Part shown: positions 7,934 through 17,830 of the stretch, piece after piece | Position numbering within the stretch: position 1 is the stretch's first letter | How the letters are laid out: each line of letters begins with the position of its first letter | Assembly (NCBI RefSeq): GCF_023205015.1 | Contig: NZ_CP096258.1 | Span: forward strand, 248,001-312,000 | Origin: Providencia rettgeri | GTDB lineage: Bacteria > Pseudomonadota > Gammaproteobacteria > Enterobacterales > Enterobacteriaceae | DNA length: 64,000 nucleotides | Direction of reading: 5' to 3' | Translations under genes and position numbers: made by a program | The notes under the pieces: generated by a model | Told to the model about the DNA's origin: nothing | The model's input: the letters and a program-made list of their open reading frames with translations, nothing else | Databases searched by the model: none

Positions 7934-8617
7934 CTACAAGGTGCGACACAGTGACCATGCATCAACAGTATGCGCTCCCGCACAAATCAACAATTGTGCT
8001 GCACTATTCATGGTAGAACCTGTTGTAATAACATCATCAATAACAGCAACATGTAGGTTTGAAACCGAACTGTTTAAGGTAAATGCTCCCTTTAGGTTAT
8101 TTCGGCGATACTCACGTTTTAGTGTAGTCTGTGCCAGTGTAGCACGACTACGCAATAATGAATTTTGCGAATAGGGAATATTTAACCATCTGGACAAATT
8201 TTCGCCTATTAATGCCATGTGGTCAAATCCTCTCCACCATAGGCGGTGACGATGCAGTGGAATGGTGATGATTAAGTCTGGTTTTTGCCATTGTTGTTGG
8301 CGATAACCTGTGAGCCAAAATAATGCAAAAATACGTGCTAAAGTAGAAGCAAGTTGAGGTTGTTTTTGAAATTTAAAACGATGAATTAACATACGTAAAG
8401 CGGCTTGGTATGGGGTTACAGTGATAATTCTTTGCCATGAGGGAGGGCTCTTTAGACAGCGTCCACATTCCATGGTCGGCTGCTCACAGGGTAAAGCGCA
8501 GCGTAAACAACAGGTTGGCATTTTAGGTAGTCCTTTGAGGCAAAAATGGCAAATCCCCTGGTGAGATAATTTTAGTGATTGATGGCATAGCCAGCAGCCC
8601 CCCTCCATTGTTAGCAT
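7934..8617 (-). CDS. gntX: ComF/GntX family phosphoribosyltransferase-like protein
   Basis: A 227-residue ComF-family protein. The N-terminus holds several Cys pairs (CWLC, CHFC, CCLRC, CGRC) consistent with zinc binding. The C-terminal type I phosphoribosyltransferase fold carries the PRPP loop VIDDVITTGSTMN. E. coli GntX is needed for some gluconate phenotypes, and ComF homologues act in DNA uptake; the biochemical role is unproven. It is divergent from bioH, with a 54-bp spacer. Confidence 0.92.
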   Translation of the reverse strand: MLTMEGGCWLCHQSLKLSHQGICHFCLKGLPKMPTCCLRCALPCEQPTMECGRCLKSPPSWQRIITVTPYQAALRMLIHRFKFQKQPQLASTLARIFALFWLTGYRQQQWQKPDLIITIPLHRHRLWWRGFDHMALIGENLSRWLNIPYSQNSLLRSRATLAQTTLKREYRRNNLKGAFTLNSSVSNLHVAVIDDVITTGSTMNSAAQLLICAGAHTVDAWSLCRTL

Positions 8618-8671
8618 AGTAGCGTCCCGTTAAAACGAATTGGCAAATAAATGAATGAAGAGAGTGTAACG

Positions 8672-9451
8672 ATGGCAAAGTTATATTGGCAGACCGTTGG
8701 TGAAGGTAAACAAGATCTTGTGTTGCTGCACGGATGGGGGCTGAATGCGCAAGTCTGGCAAACAATTATTCCGCGAATCGCTTCGCACTTTCGGGTTCAT
8801 TTGGTTGACCTTCCGGGGTATGGGCGGAGCCAAGATTTCTCCCCCATGAATATTCAATCGATGGCGAATATTTTGTGGGAGTATGCCCCTAAAAACGCGA
8901 TTTGGCTTGGTTGGTCACTTGGTGGGCTAGTTGCAAGCCGTATCGCGCTTGACCATCCCTATGAAGTTAAAGGGCTCATTACGGTTGCTTCCTCCCCGTG
9001 TTTTAAAGCCGAAGAAAACGGTTGGGCAGGGATCCGGCCAGAGGTTTTATTGGGTTTCGAGCAGCAACTTTCGGCCGATTTTCATCGCACAGTCGAGCGT
9101 TTTTTAGCATTGCAGACATTAGGGACAGAAAGCGCCAGAAACGACGCAAAAACCTTGAAATCTGTGGTACTCGAACAGCCTATTCCAACGGTTGAAACGT
9201 TAAATGCAGGGCTTGAATCATTGCGTACCGAAGATTTGCGCGAGGAATTAAAACAGTTACCGATCCCCTTCTTACGCATTTATGGCTATCTCGATGGCTT
9301 GGTACCGCGCAAAATAGTGCCAAGTTTAGATGAGCTGTATCCGAATTCGCCATCCGTGATTATGCGCAATAGCGCTCACGCGCCATTTATTTCTCATCCT
9401 GATGAGTTTTGTGAATACCTGTTGGATTTTCAAAGTCGTATTGAGGAATAA
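8672..9451 (+). CDS. bioH: Pimeloyl-ACP methyl ester esterase
   Basis: A 259-residue alpha/beta hydrolase that demethylates pimeloyl-ACP methyl ester, ending the BioC-BioH route to the biotin precursor. The nucleophile is Ser82 in GWSLGG, the acid is the Asp in YGYLDGLVP, and the histidine is in NSAHAPF. The start at 8672 aligns with E. coli BioH and has AGAG about 8 nt upstream; an ATG at 8651 has no such site. It is divergent from gntX. Confidence 0.95.
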   Translation: MAKLYWQTVGEGKQDLVLLHGWGLNAQVWQTIIPRIASHFRVHLVDLPGYGRSQDFSPMNIQSMANILWEYAPKNAIWLGWSLGGLVASRIALDHPYEVKGLITVASSPCFKAEENGWAGIRPEVLLGFEQQLSADFHRTVERFLALQTLGTESARNDAKTLKSVVLEQPIPTVETLNAGLESLRTEDLREELKQLPIPFLRIYGYLDGLVPRKIVPSLDELYPNSPSVIMRNSAHAPFISHPDEFCEYLLDFQSRIEE

Positions 9452-9453
9452 AT

Positions 9454-9488
9454 AAAAAAATCAGCCTAATTCGAGGCTGATTTTTTTT
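9454..9488. terminator. Bidirectional terminator between bioH and feoC
   Basis: TCAGCCT (9461-9467) pairs with AGGCTGA (9474-9480), flanked by an A tract and an eight-T tract. It serves the convergent ends of bioH and feoC. Confidence 0.9.
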
Positions 9489-9500
9489 GTGGTGTGCTTA

Positions 9501-9734
9501 TTATTTGATTTTATACACAAAATGAGTGCAATCAGTGCTTTCAGGGCAGCCTTTACAGCTACTGCCTGTTAAACAAGCACTGATATCAACTTGTTCAATT
9601 TTCTCTAAGCTGACGAGCTTCTCAACCATCGCTTGAATCAATGGAATTGGTGTATTTAGCTGCTCACTGAGTAGCGCGATGTCAGCTTGCCCATATAAGG
9701 CGATTAAATCTCTTACCTGTAGCAAGCTGGTCAT
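9501..9734 (-). CDS. feoC: Ferrous iron transport regulator FeoC
   Basis: A 77-residue FeoC protein: an N-terminal winged-helix domain (about residues 1-50) followed by the cysteine cluster C-x6-C-x2-C-x5-C (ACLTGSSCKGCPESTDC), which can bind an Fe-S cluster. In related bacteria it protects FeoB from proteolysis. The start at 9734 aligns with E. coli FeoC (MASLIQVRD versus MTSLLQVRD). Its ribosome-binding site AAGGA overlaps the feoB stop, so the two are probably coupled. A longer reading from 9779 is unlikely. Confidence 0.92.
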   Translation of the reverse strand: MTSLLQVRDLIALYGQADIALLSEQLNTPIPLIQAMVEKLVSLEKIEQVDISACLTGSSCKGCPESTDCTHFVYKIK

Positions 9735-9745
9735 CGTTTTATTCC

Positions 9746-12064
9746 TTAGTGGCAAGCATCGCTTGAACAGCCAGAACATTGCCCGGCGGTTCTGTTTTTG
9801 ATGTTCAAGGTTACGCGGCTACGCATGCGACGTAAGAATATGAACAAGGCAAGGTTGAACAGAACAACCGCGGCTATAGTAATCAAGCTACTTTGTGGGT
9901 GTTCACTGAATGTGGCGACTTGGTAAAACAGAGCTGCAAGGCTATAAGCCACATTCAAGCCCCACAGAATGGAGAAGCTCATCCAACTTTTGTTGGTTTC
10001 ACGTGCGATAGCCCCCATCACAGAGACACAAGGCACATACAGCAAGACGAAGATCAGGTAGCTATAGGCTGCAACCCCTGAGCCAAATTTCGCGGCCATG
10101 GTGCCCATTGAGCCGGATTCCATCTCTCCATCGCCTTTACTAGCTTCGATAGGGTTCGATAACGCGCTTAAGGTAAAGGTCTCTTTTAAGCTATCCCACG
10201 TTTCGGAAACTGCATCCTCTAATTCTTCCCATAAATTGAAAGATTCTGCATCAAACGGCTCAGAAGTAATGGCTTCAGCGGTATACAGGGTGTTTAGTGT
10301 ACCCACTACCACCTCTTTGGCCATCGCCCCGGTAATCAACCCAACAGTTGCTTGCCAGTTATCAGCATGCACGCCAATTGGCTGTAAAGCCGGGGTTATC
10401 ACTTTACTGACAGAAGCCAGTGCGGAGTCATTAATATTATCAACGGGCTTACCAGAGAATGAGAAACTATTTAATGCGCCAATAAAGATACTGGCAACGA
10501 TGATAACTTTACCTGCACGCACTACGAAGCCTTTGAGGCGTTGCCATGTTTGAATCAGCAGTGTTTTGATGTGCGGTACATGGTAAACCGGAAGCTCCAT
10601 AATAAATGGAGAGGCTTCCCCGCGCATCAGGGTATGTTTGAGTAGTAACCCAGTTAAGATAGCGACAACAATCCCTAAAATATAGAGTGAAAAGACCACG
10701 CTGGCCCCATTTTTGCCGAAGAAAGCGGCCGCAAAAACAGCGAAAATGGCCAGTCTTGCCCCACAAGACATAAACGGTGCCATTAAGACCGTAATTAGCC
10801 TTTCGCGCGGTGCATCGAGAGTGCGTGCGCCCATAATCGACGGTACGTTACAGCCAAAACCGACAATCAAAGGCACGAAAGATTTACCCGGTAAACCTAA
10901 GGCTTGCATGAGGCGGTCCATCACGAAAGCAGCTCGCGCCATATAGCCCGAATCTTCCAGTATTGAAAGAAACAGATACATCATCCCAATTTGTGGCACT
11001 AACGGTAAAACCGTGTTAATACCGCCACCAACACCTTGGGCAAGGAAAATAGTTAGCCAATCAGGGAAGCTAAAGTAGGCACCAACCCACTGAATACCAT
11101 GAATAAATATCGCTTCTGACGCACCTTCAAAGAAGGGTTGTAAGGCGCCACCGATGTTGATGGCTAAAACGAACATCAAATACATCACAAACAAGAAAAT
11201 AGGTACGCCGAGCCAACGGCTCAGAATAAATTTATCCAGTGATTGTGTTAGTCGATTTGGTTCAGCGGCACTATTGTTAATCGCAGCATTGCAAATGGTC
11301 GCAATAGATTGATAACGTGCGTCGGCAATGAGTAATTCGGGTTCTTCGTTTAAGCTTTCTTTCAGTGTTTGGCGTATCGCCAGCAATTGTCCTTCAGATA
11401 TTTCTGCGCGTTGGCGGCTATAGATATCCCCTTCGAGGATCTGCAATGCTAACCAGCGGCGTTGCTGGTGGCTAAATTGTTGTGCTGAAATTTGTTCAGA
11501 TAATGAATCCACAGCTTGTAATAATTGTGCTGGATACTCTACAAGAGCTTGTTGGTTGTTTTGTGGATGTGTATCAATGGTTTTTTTCAGTTTATCGATA
11601 CCCGTTGCTCGAGTTGAAACCATTGGGATCACAGGACAACCGAGCTGTTTTTCTAACTCAGCAATATTAATATCAATATGTTGGCTTTGAGCGATATCCA
11701 ACATATTCAAGGCGACAATACATGGAACGCCTAACTCGACTAATTGCAATGTCAGGTAGAGGTTACGCTCTAAGTTGGATGCATCGACAACATTAATGAG
11801 CATGTCTGCCTCACCACTTAAAATAAAGTAGCAGGCGATTTGTTCGTCAAGAGAGGTTTGCTCAGAAATGGTGGTCAAAGAATAGGTGCCGGGTAGGTCA
11901 ACAAGCTCGATTTTATGGTCATCTGTATGGAAGCGGCCCACTTTTCGTTCAACAGTGACCCCCGCCCAGTTACCGACCCGCTGCCTTGACCCTGTGAGCT
12001 GGTTGAATAAGGTCGTTTTGCCTGCATTGGGGTTACCAATTAAGCCGATAGTTAATCGTTTCAT
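9746..12064 (-). CDS. feoB: Fe(II) transporter with GTPase domain
   Basis: The inner-membrane ferrous iron permease, 772 residues. The N-terminal G domain shows GNPNAGKTT (G1), the NWAGVTVE switch I region, DLPGTYSL (G3) and NMLD (G4). A helical region follows, then two Gate-type blocks with many membrane segments and the conserved CNVPSIMGAR and PCVSVMGAI. The ATG at 12064 matches the E. coli start (MKKLTIGLIG); an upstream in-frame TTG at 12076 is less likely. It is the middle gene of feoABC, 29 bp after feoA. Confidence 0.96.
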   Translation of the reverse strand: MKRLTIGLIGNPNAGKTTLFNQLTGSRQRVGNWAGVTVERKVGRFHTDDHKIELVDLPGTYSLTTISEQTSLDEQIACYFILSGEADMLINVVDASNLERNLYLTLQLVELGVPCIVALNMLDIAQSQHIDINIAELEKQLGCPVIPMVSTRATGIDKLKKTIDTHPQNNQQALVEYPAQLLQAVDSLSEQISAQQFSHQQRRWLALQILEGDIYSRQRAEISEGQLLAIRQTLKESLNEEPELLIADARYQSIATICNAAINNSAAEPNRLTQSLDKFILSRWLGVPIFLFVMYLMFVLAINIGGALQPFFEGASEAIFIHGIQWVGAYFSFPDWLTIFLAQGVGGGINTVLPLVPQIGMMYLFLSILEDSGYMARAAFVMDRLMQALGLPGKSFVPLIVGFGCNVPSIMGARTLDAPRERLITVLMAPFMSCGARLAIFAVFAAAFFGKNGASVVFSLYILGIVVAILTGLLLKHTLMRGEASPFIMELPVYHVPHIKTLLIQTWQRLKGFVVRAGKVIIVASIFIGALNSFSFSGKPVDNINDSALASVSKVITPALQPIGVHADNWQATVGLITGAMAKEVVVGTLNTLYTAEAITSEPFDAESFNLWEELEDAVSETWDSLKETFTLSALSNPIEASKGDGEMESGSMGTMAAKFGSGVAAYSYLIFVLLYVPCVSVMGAIARETNKSWMSFSILWGLNVAYSLAALFYQVATFSEHPQSSLITIAAVVLFNLALFIFLRRMRSRVTLNIKNRTAGQCSGCSSDACH

Positions 12065-12093
12065 AGTGTTTGCCAATAATAAAAAAGAAATAC

Positions 12094-12324
12094 TTAAACG
12101 GTGGTCGCTTCATCTAGATTGAGTAGAGCAAGATCTTTTTTACGCAGCACTAAGCTGACGCGGTGAGTTTCTATTTGAACAGGATCACCAAAAGGCGCTA
12201 AGCGCACCACTTTAAAGACAGAACCCGGAAGTAAACCGAGTGAGAGTAGTTTTTGTCGGTATGCAGGACTGATTTCTGGAGAGAAACCAAGTATTTTGTA
12301 ACTGCATTGAGGAAGTATTGCCAT
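12094..12324 (-). CDS. feoA: Ferrous iron transport protein A
   Basis: A 76-residue cytoplasmic SH3-like protein that supports FeoB activity. The core ISPAYRQKLLSLGLLPGS and the ending RVSLVLRKKDLALLNL are nearly identical to E. coli FeoA. It is the first gene of feoABC, behind predicted Fur and FNR sites. Confidence 0.96.
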   Translation of the reverse strand: MAILPQCSYKILGFSPEISPAYRQKLLSLGLLPGSVFKVVRLAPFGDPVQIETHRVSLVLRKKDLALLNLDEATTV

Positions 12325-12431
12325 AGTGTCTTCCTAATCATTTAATTAATAATGATATCGATGACAATTGTTAAAGAGTGCAATTGCTCAGGTAAATAAG
12401 GTCGCCAAACAAAAATAAATCTAATTAACAA

Positions 12432-12446
12432 TGAGAATCATAATCA
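12432..12446 (-). promoter_or_regulatory. Fur box of the feo operon
   Basis: TGAGAATCATAATCA matches the 15-base Fur core TGATAATCATTATCA at 13 positions. It lies about 110 bp upstream of feoA, consistent with iron repression of the operon. Confidence 0.75.
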
Positions 12447-12489
12447 TCCACCTTTTGTTATATTTAGCCTCTTTTTTCGTCAATTTGAC

Positions 12490-12503
12490 TTGATGTGGAT
12501 CAA
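12490..12503 (-). promoter_or_regulatory. FNR box of the feo operon
   Basis: TTGATGTGGATCAA is a perfect match to TTGAT-N4-ATCAA. It lies upstream of the Fur box, fitting the known anaerobic activation of feo by FNR in E. coli. Confidence 0.85.
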
Positions 12504-12666
12504 CGAAGCATTGAGTTTACGGTGTTCCGCTAGCGAAATTAATGGTGGAGTCAGTGAAGGGAAGGGGGCTGAATTATACTCAATACATTGTTTGATTTAA
12601 TCAATAACAGCATTATTTATTGAAATAGGCACCACAATAGGTACATTGCGATGCCTATAAAGAAAG

Positions 12667-14997
12667 TTAACGTTTCTTACCGAATGCCGCGGCAAGGGCA
12701 TCACTCATGGCGCTGTTACCCGAAGATGCGTTGTTTTGGCGTGAGTTACCTCTTGATTGAGGCGCTTTACGTGTATTTTTATCCTGTTCAGGGGCTGCAC
12801 GGCGAGGAGAACTATTAGAATCCCCCGCTTGTTCATCTAAACGCATCGTTAGCGCAATACGTTTGCGTGCAATGTCCACATCTAACACTTTGACTTTTAC
12901 AATGTCGCCTGCTTTTACCACCTTGTGTGGGTCTTCGACATAACTATTTGAAAGTGAAGAAATATGAACTAAACCGTCTTGGTGAACACCAATATCCACA
13001 AAAGCACCGAAGTTGGTCACATTGGTGACTGCACCTTCTAAAATCATGCCAGAAGTCAGGTCATTCATGGTTTCGACACCTTCGGCGAAGGTGGCAGTTT
13101 TAAACTCAGGACGTGGGTCACGCCCCGGTTTTTCTAACTCTTTAATGATATCAGTGACGGTTGGAACCCCGAATTGCTCAGTGGTGAAATCACGTGGGCT
13201 CAAGGCATTAAGGACTTGTGAATTACCCATAATTTCTTTGAGTGGCTGGCGGACAGACTCAAGAATTTTTTCAACAATCGGGTAAGCTTCAGGGTGAACA
13301 GTAGAAGCATCTAGCGGGTTTTTACCATCAGTGATACGTAAGAAGCCCGCGCATTGTTCAAAGGCTTTTGGCCCAAGACGTGCAACTTTGAGCAACTGCT
13401 TTCTATCACTAAATTGGCCATTTTGGTCACGCCAATCTACCACGTTTTGCGCAATCATTTTGCTTAGACCGGCAACGCGAGTCAGTAAGGCAACGGAAGC
13501 GGTATTCAAATCAACACCAACCGAGTTTACACAGTCCTCGACGACTGCATCGAGTTTACGCGCTAATTGTGTTTGGCTGACATCATGTTGATATTGGCCA
13601 ACCCCAATGGATTTAGGGTCAATTTTCACTAATTCAGCCAGTGGGTCTTGTAGGCGACGAGCAATGGATACGGCACCGCGCAACGACACATCTAAGCTTG
13701 GAAATTCTAACGCTGCAAGTTCAGAGGCCGAATAAACAGAAGCCCCAGCTTCGCTGACAATCACTTTCTGTGCAGTGACTTCAGGGTATTGTTTTTGGAC
13801 TTCAGCAAAGAAACGTTCCGTTTCACGAGAAGCGGTGCCGTTACCAATTGCCACTAATTCAACATTGTGTTTTTGGCAAAGTGCGGCCACGATGGTTGCT
13901 GCTTTTGCGGCTTGCCCGGTATGTGGGTAAATCGTGTCGGTAGCAATTAATTTACCTGTCGCATCGACGACTGCTACTTTTACCCCAGTACGCAAGCCAG
14001 GGTCTAAGCCCATGGTGGCACGCATTCCCGCTGGCGCCGCCATCAGTAAGTCACTGAGGTTACGCGCAAACACGTTAATAGCTTCCTCTTCAGCTTTTTC
14101 GCGCAGTGAGCTCATCACTTCGGTTTCTAAGTGCAGTAATATTTTGACGCGCCATGTCCAACTGATCACAGCTTTACGCCATTGGTCAGCAGGCGCATTG
14201 TTTAAACGAACATCTAAATGGCGGGTAATAATTTCTTCACAATAACTCTCTTTTGGCGGTTCATCGAACTGAGGGTCACAGTTTAATGAAAGCTGTAAAA
14301 TACCTTCGTTACGACCACGGAACATCGCAAGGGCTCGGTGAGAAGGCACCTGAGCAACGGGTTCGTGATGTTCAAAGTAGTCACTAAATTTCACCCCTTC
14401 TTCTTGCTTACCTTCAGCAACAACAGAAACAAGGTGGGCATTTTTCCAAATATAGTCACGAACTTTCGCTAAAAGAGCTGCATCTTCGGCGAAACGTTCC
14501 ATAAGGATGTAGCGAGCACCATCTAAAGCGCCTTTAACGTCAGCCACACCTTTATCCGCATCGATATAGGTTTTAGCGAGTTCATCAGGTGACTGGCTTG
14601 GGTCATTCCACAGGGTATCTGCTAAAGGCTCGAGCCCTGCTTCAATAGCAATTTGCCCGCGGGTGCGACGTTTTGGTTTATAAGGAAGATACAGGTCTTC
14701 AAGTTCGGTTTTATTGAGCGTCGTGTCAATAGCGGAGGCGAGCTCTGGTGTCAATTTACCTTGTTCTTCTATCGACTTGAGGATGGTTTGCTTACGGTCA
14801 TTTAATTCACGCAAGTACCCTAAACGGCTTTCTAACTGGCGAAGCTGAGTATCGTCCAACCCACCGGTAACCTCTTTACGGTAACGTGCAATAAACGGGA
14901 CAGTATTTCCTTCATCTAATAGCGTGATTGCAGAAAAAACTTGTTTCGGCTGGGCTTGCAGTTCCGCTGCAATAATTTGGCTTAGAGTTTCATTCAT
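12667..14997 (-). CDS. tex: Tex family RNA-binding transcription accessory protein
   Basis: A 776-residue Tex (YhgF) protein. In order it has an N-terminal helical domain, a YqgF/RuvC-like domain around MGLDPGLRTGVKVAVVD, helix-hairpin-helix motifs, and a C-terminal S1 RNA-binding domain (GAVTNVTNFGAFVDIGVHQD). The tail is low-complexity, rich in Arg/Asn/Ser. The ATG at 14997 is preferred; an upstream TTG at 15009 would add four residues. It is divergent from greB, as in E. coli. Confidence 0.95.
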   Translation of the reverse strand: MNETLSQIIAAELQAQPKQVFSAITLLDEGNTVPFIARYRKEVTGGLDDTQLRQLESRLGYLRELNDRKQTILKSIEEQGKLTPELASAIDTTLNKTELEDLYLPYKPKRRTRGQIAIEAGLEPLADTLWNDPSQSPDELAKTYIDADKGVADVKGALDGARYILMERFAEDAALLAKVRDYIWKNAHLVSVVAEGKQEEGVKFSDYFEHHEPVAQVPSHRALAMFRGRNEGILQLSLNCDPQFDEPPKESYCEEIITRHLDVRLNNAPADQWRKAVISWTWRVKILLHLETEVMSSLREKAEEEAINVFARNLSDLLMAAPAGMRATMGLDPGLRTGVKVAVVDATGKLIATDTIYPHTGQAAKAATIVAALCQKHNVELVAIGNGTASRETERFFAEVQKQYPEVTAQKVIVSEAGASVYSASELAALEFPSLDVSLRGAVSIARRLQDPLAELVKIDPKSIGVGQYQHDVSQTQLARKLDAVVEDCVNSVGVDLNTASVALLTRVAGLSKMIAQNVVDWRDQNGQFSDRKQLLKVARLGPKAFEQCAGFLRITDGKNPLDASTVHPEAYPIVEKILESVRQPLKEIMGNSQVLNALSPRDFTTEQFGVPTVTDIIKELEKPGRDPRPEFKTATFAEGVETMNDLTSGMILEGAVTNVTNFGAFVDIGVHQDGLVHISSLSNSYVEDPHKVVKAGDIVKVKVLDVDIARKRIALTMRLDEQAGDSNSSPRRAAPEQDKNTRKAPQSRGNSRQNNASSGNSAMSDALAAAFGKKR

Positions 14998-15180
14998 GTC
15001 GAGTTTCAATACCTACTGTTTAAATACCTACTGGAAGAACAGTTAAAAATTTATTGCACTGTTATACTTGGTGGTAACGAGAATTTCCAGACTGAATTTG
15101 AGCCTATTGGTAGGAAAGTCTCAGATTATGTTCTATAAAATATTATAATTATGGGTTCCATTGGCTAATATTTGAAGGTT

Positions 15181-15666
15181 ATGACTAAAAGTCTTTTAAT
15201 TACACGTGAAGGTTGGGATGCGTTAGATAAAGAATTGAAGTACCTGTGGAAGGATGAACGTCCTCGGGTGACTCAATCTGTTTCAGAGGCCGCAGCTCAA
15301 GGGGATCGCTCAGAAAATGCAGAATACATTTACGGCAAAAAAAGGTTGCGTGAAATTGATAGACGCATCCGTTTTTTATCCAAAAGGCTAGATCAATTAA
15401 GAATTATTGAGCCTGATCCTCGCCAAGAAGGCCGTGTCTTTTTTGGCGCATGGGTTAAACTAGAAGATGAAAATGAAAATATCAGAATATTCCGTATCGT
15501 CGGTGCTGATGAATTCAACCCGACAAAACAATGGATTTCAATTGATTCTCCCGTAGCGCGAGCCTTGATAGGCAAACAGGTTGATGATGAAATAACAGTA
15601 AATACGCCAGGAGGGCAGGTGACTTATTTTGTATTAGAAATAAGTTATCGGCCACTAACCTTCTGA
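15181..15666 (+). CDS. greB: Transcript cleavage factor GreB
   Basis: A 161-residue Gre factor that stimulates cleavage of the backtracked transcript in RNA polymerase. The N-terminal coiled coil contains GDRSENAEYIYGKKRLREID with the acidic tip; the C-terminal FKBP-like domain contains ISIDSPVARALIGK. VFFGAWV favours GreB over GreA. The start follows GAAGG closely (a short spacing of 2 nt); an upstream TTG at 15172 is an alternative. Confidence 0.94.
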   Translation: MTKSLLITREGWDALDKELKYLWKDERPRVTQSVSEAAAQGDRSENAEYIYGKKRLREIDRRIRFLSKRLDQLRIIEPDPRQEGRVFFGAWVKLEDENENIRIFRIVGADEFNPTKQWISIDSPVARALIGKQVDDEITVNTPGGQVTYFVLEISYRPLTF

Positions 15667-15782
15667 AGTGTAAAATGATTCATTAAATCCCATGTTAGTG
15701 GTAAATTAGTGAGCATTAATATTGTTTTACTTACATTCATTAAAAAAATAATTTGAAAGATGCACATCTTGAGGGCTACAAA

Positions 15783-16502
15783 ATGCAGGAAAGTTATAAG
15801 GTTCTTGTCGTCGATGATGATATGCGTTTGCGTGCGCTGCTGGAACGCTATCTCACTGAGCAGGGTTTTCAGGTAAGAAGTGCTGCAAACGCTGAACAGA
15901 TGGACAGAATCCTGACAAGGGAATCTATTCACCTGATCGTCTTAGATTTAATGCTACCGGGCGAAGATGGCTTATCAATTTGTCGTCGCTTACGTAGTCA
16001 AAATAACCCAATTCCAATTATTATGGTGACAGCGAAAGGCGAAGAAGTGGATCGCATCGTTGGCTTAGAAATTGGTGCGGACGACTATATTCCCAAACCT
16101 TTTAATCCACGGGAATTGCTAGCTCGTATTCGTGCGGTATTACGTCGTCAAGCTAATGAATTACCAGGTGCGCCATCTCAAGATGATGCGATAATTACCT
16201 TTGGTAAATTCAAATTAAATCTTGGAACGCGAGAAATGTTCCAAGGCGATGAAAATATGCCGTTAACTAGCGGTGAATTCGCGGTGTTAAAAGTATTAGT
16301 TTCCTATCCAAGGGAACCATTGTCGCGTGACAAGTTAATGAGCTTAGCCCGGGGCCGTGAGTACAGTGCGATGGAACGTTCTATTGATGTTCAAATCTCA
16401 CGTTTGCGTCGCATGGTTGAAGAAGACCCAGCACATCCTCGTTATATTCAGACGGTTTGGGGATTGGGTTATGTGTTTGTTCCGGATGGAAGTAAAGCAT
16501 GA
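15783..16502 (+). CDS. ompR: Osmoregulation response regulator OmpR
   Basis: A 239-residue response regulator. The receiver domain has the phosphoacceptor Asp55 (VLDLMLPG) and the conserved Lys in PKPFNPRE. The C-terminal winged helix has the DNA-recognition region SAMERSIDVQISRLRRMVE. It controls porin genes with EnvZ. The start at 15783 aligns with E. coli OmpR and has GAGGG 8 nt upstream. Its stop overlaps the envZ start (ATGA). Confidence 0.98.
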   Translation: MQESYKVLVVDDDMRLRALLERYLTEQGFQVRSAANAEQMDRILTRESIHLIVLDLMLPGEDGLSICRRLRSQNNPIPIIMVTAKGEEVDRIVGLEIGADDYIPKPFNPRELLARIRAVLRRQANELPGAPSQDDAIITFGKFKLNLGTREMFQGDENMPLTSGEFAVLKVLVSYPREPLSRDKLMSLARGREYSAMERSIDVQISRLRRMVEEDPAHPRYIQTVWGLGYVFVPDGSKA

Positions 16503-17830
16503 AGCGACTGAGGTTTTCAAGGCGTAGTACATTTTCTCGCTCGTTATTTTTATTTGTAGCCTTACTGTTTGCGAGCCTCGTAACCAGCTATATGGTTGTG
16601 TTGAATTTTGTTGTGATGCCTAGCTTACAACAATTCAATAAGGTATTGGCATACGAAGTAAGAACATTAATGACAGAGAAAATGGTTCTACAAGATGGAA
16701 CCTCAGTGCGGGTATCTCCCGCGTTACGTAAGAAAATCTACAATGAATTGGGGATCACTTTTTATGCACATTCAGCAGCGATGGAAGAAGGGCTGAATTG
16801 GGCGAAAGAGTATGATTTCCTAAGTGAACATATGTCGGAATATATTGGTGGCAAGGCGAGTGTTCACCTCGAATTGGGCCGAGAGTACCCCATTCTATGG
16901 CTAACGTCTTATCTTGCACCTGATATTTGGGTTCGAGTTCCACTGACTGAAATTGGCCAGAACCAGTTCTCCCTTGTTTTTCGCTATACATTAACGATTT
17001 TTCTCACGATTTTTGCGGGGGTATGGCTGTATATACGTTACCAAAACAAGCCGTTGCTTGAATTGGAGTACCACGCAGGTGAAGTCGGTAAAGGGGTGAT
17101 TTTGCCCCCAATGCAGGAAAAAGGTGCCACCGAGGTCAGGGCCGCCATCCGTTCTTTTAACCATATGGCTACAGGGATTAAAACCTTAGAAAACGACCGA
17201 ACTGTCTTAATGGCAGGGGTAAGCCATGACCTAAGAACCCCCTTAACTCGTATTCGTTTAGCAACAGAAATGATGAGCCCAGAAGATAGCTATCTGGCTG
17301 AATCCATTAATAAAGATATTGAAGAGTGCGATGCAATTATCGGCCAATTCATGTCTTACCTGAAAACGGGTCAAGAAATGGATATGGAATTCTGTGACCT
17401 TAACGCTATCTTGATGGAAGCAGTGAACTCAGAAAGCAGCGTCGTCGGCGAAATTGAAACCGCACTTGAGCCAGGCTCAATGATTGTGAATGGTAACCCA
17501 TTAGCGATAAAACGTGCTATTACAAATATGATAGTCAATGCATATCGTTATGGTAATGGCTGGATCAAGGTCAGTAGCGGTAAGACTGAAGACTCAGTTT
17601 GGTTCCAAGTAGAAGATGACGGTGCAGGTATCAAAGAAGAAGATATTCACCGCCTATTCCAGCCATTTGTTCAAGGTGAGAAAGCTCGCAGCAACAAAGG
17701 AACAGGGTTAGGTCTGGCGATTATTCGCCGAATTGTCGATGCCCACGAAGGGAGTATTGAGATCCATAAGAGTGAGCGTGGTGGGTTTGCGATTAGGGCT
17801 CTACTTCCCCTCAAAGAAAAAGAAGACTAA
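16499..17830 (+). CDS. envZ: Osmosensor histidine kinase EnvZ
   Basis: A 443-residue inner-membrane kinase-phosphatase. Membrane segments lie at about residues 15-40 and 160-180 around a periplasmic domain. A HAMP region follows, then the H box GVSHDLRTPLTRIRL with His243, the N box NMIVNAYRYG, and GTGLGLAIIRR. The gene overlaps ompR by four bases. An ERIC-like repeat begins on its stop codon; pckA, the usual E. coli neighbour, is not here. Confidence 0.97.
   Translation: MKRLRFSRRSTFSRSLFLFVALLFASLVTSYMVVLNFVVMPSLQQFNKVLAYEVRTLMTEKMVLQDGTSVRVSPALRKKIYNELGITFYAHSAAMEEGLNWAKEYDFLSEHMSEYIGGKASVHLELGREYPILWLTSYLAPDIWVRVPLTEIGQNQFSLVFRYTLTIFLTIFAGVWLYIRYQNKPLLELEYHAGEVGKGVILPPMQEKGATEVRAAIRSFNHMATGIKTLENDRTVLMAGVSHDLRTPLTRIRLATEMMSPEDSYLAESINKDIEECDAIIGQFMSYLKTGQEMDMEFCDLNAILMEAVNSESSVVGEIETALEPGSMIVNGNPLAIKRAITNMIVNAYRYGNGWIKVSSGKTEDSVWFQVEDDGAGIKEEDIHRLFQPFVQGEKARSNKGTGLGLAIIRRIVDAHEGSIEIHKSERGGFAIRALLPLKEKED

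Noticed and set aside
9893..10553. Plus-strand open frames across feoB, and similar frames across tex, glnA, typA and the ushers.
   Set aside because: They lie antisense to well-identified genes, lack ribosome-binding sites and show no recognisable domains.
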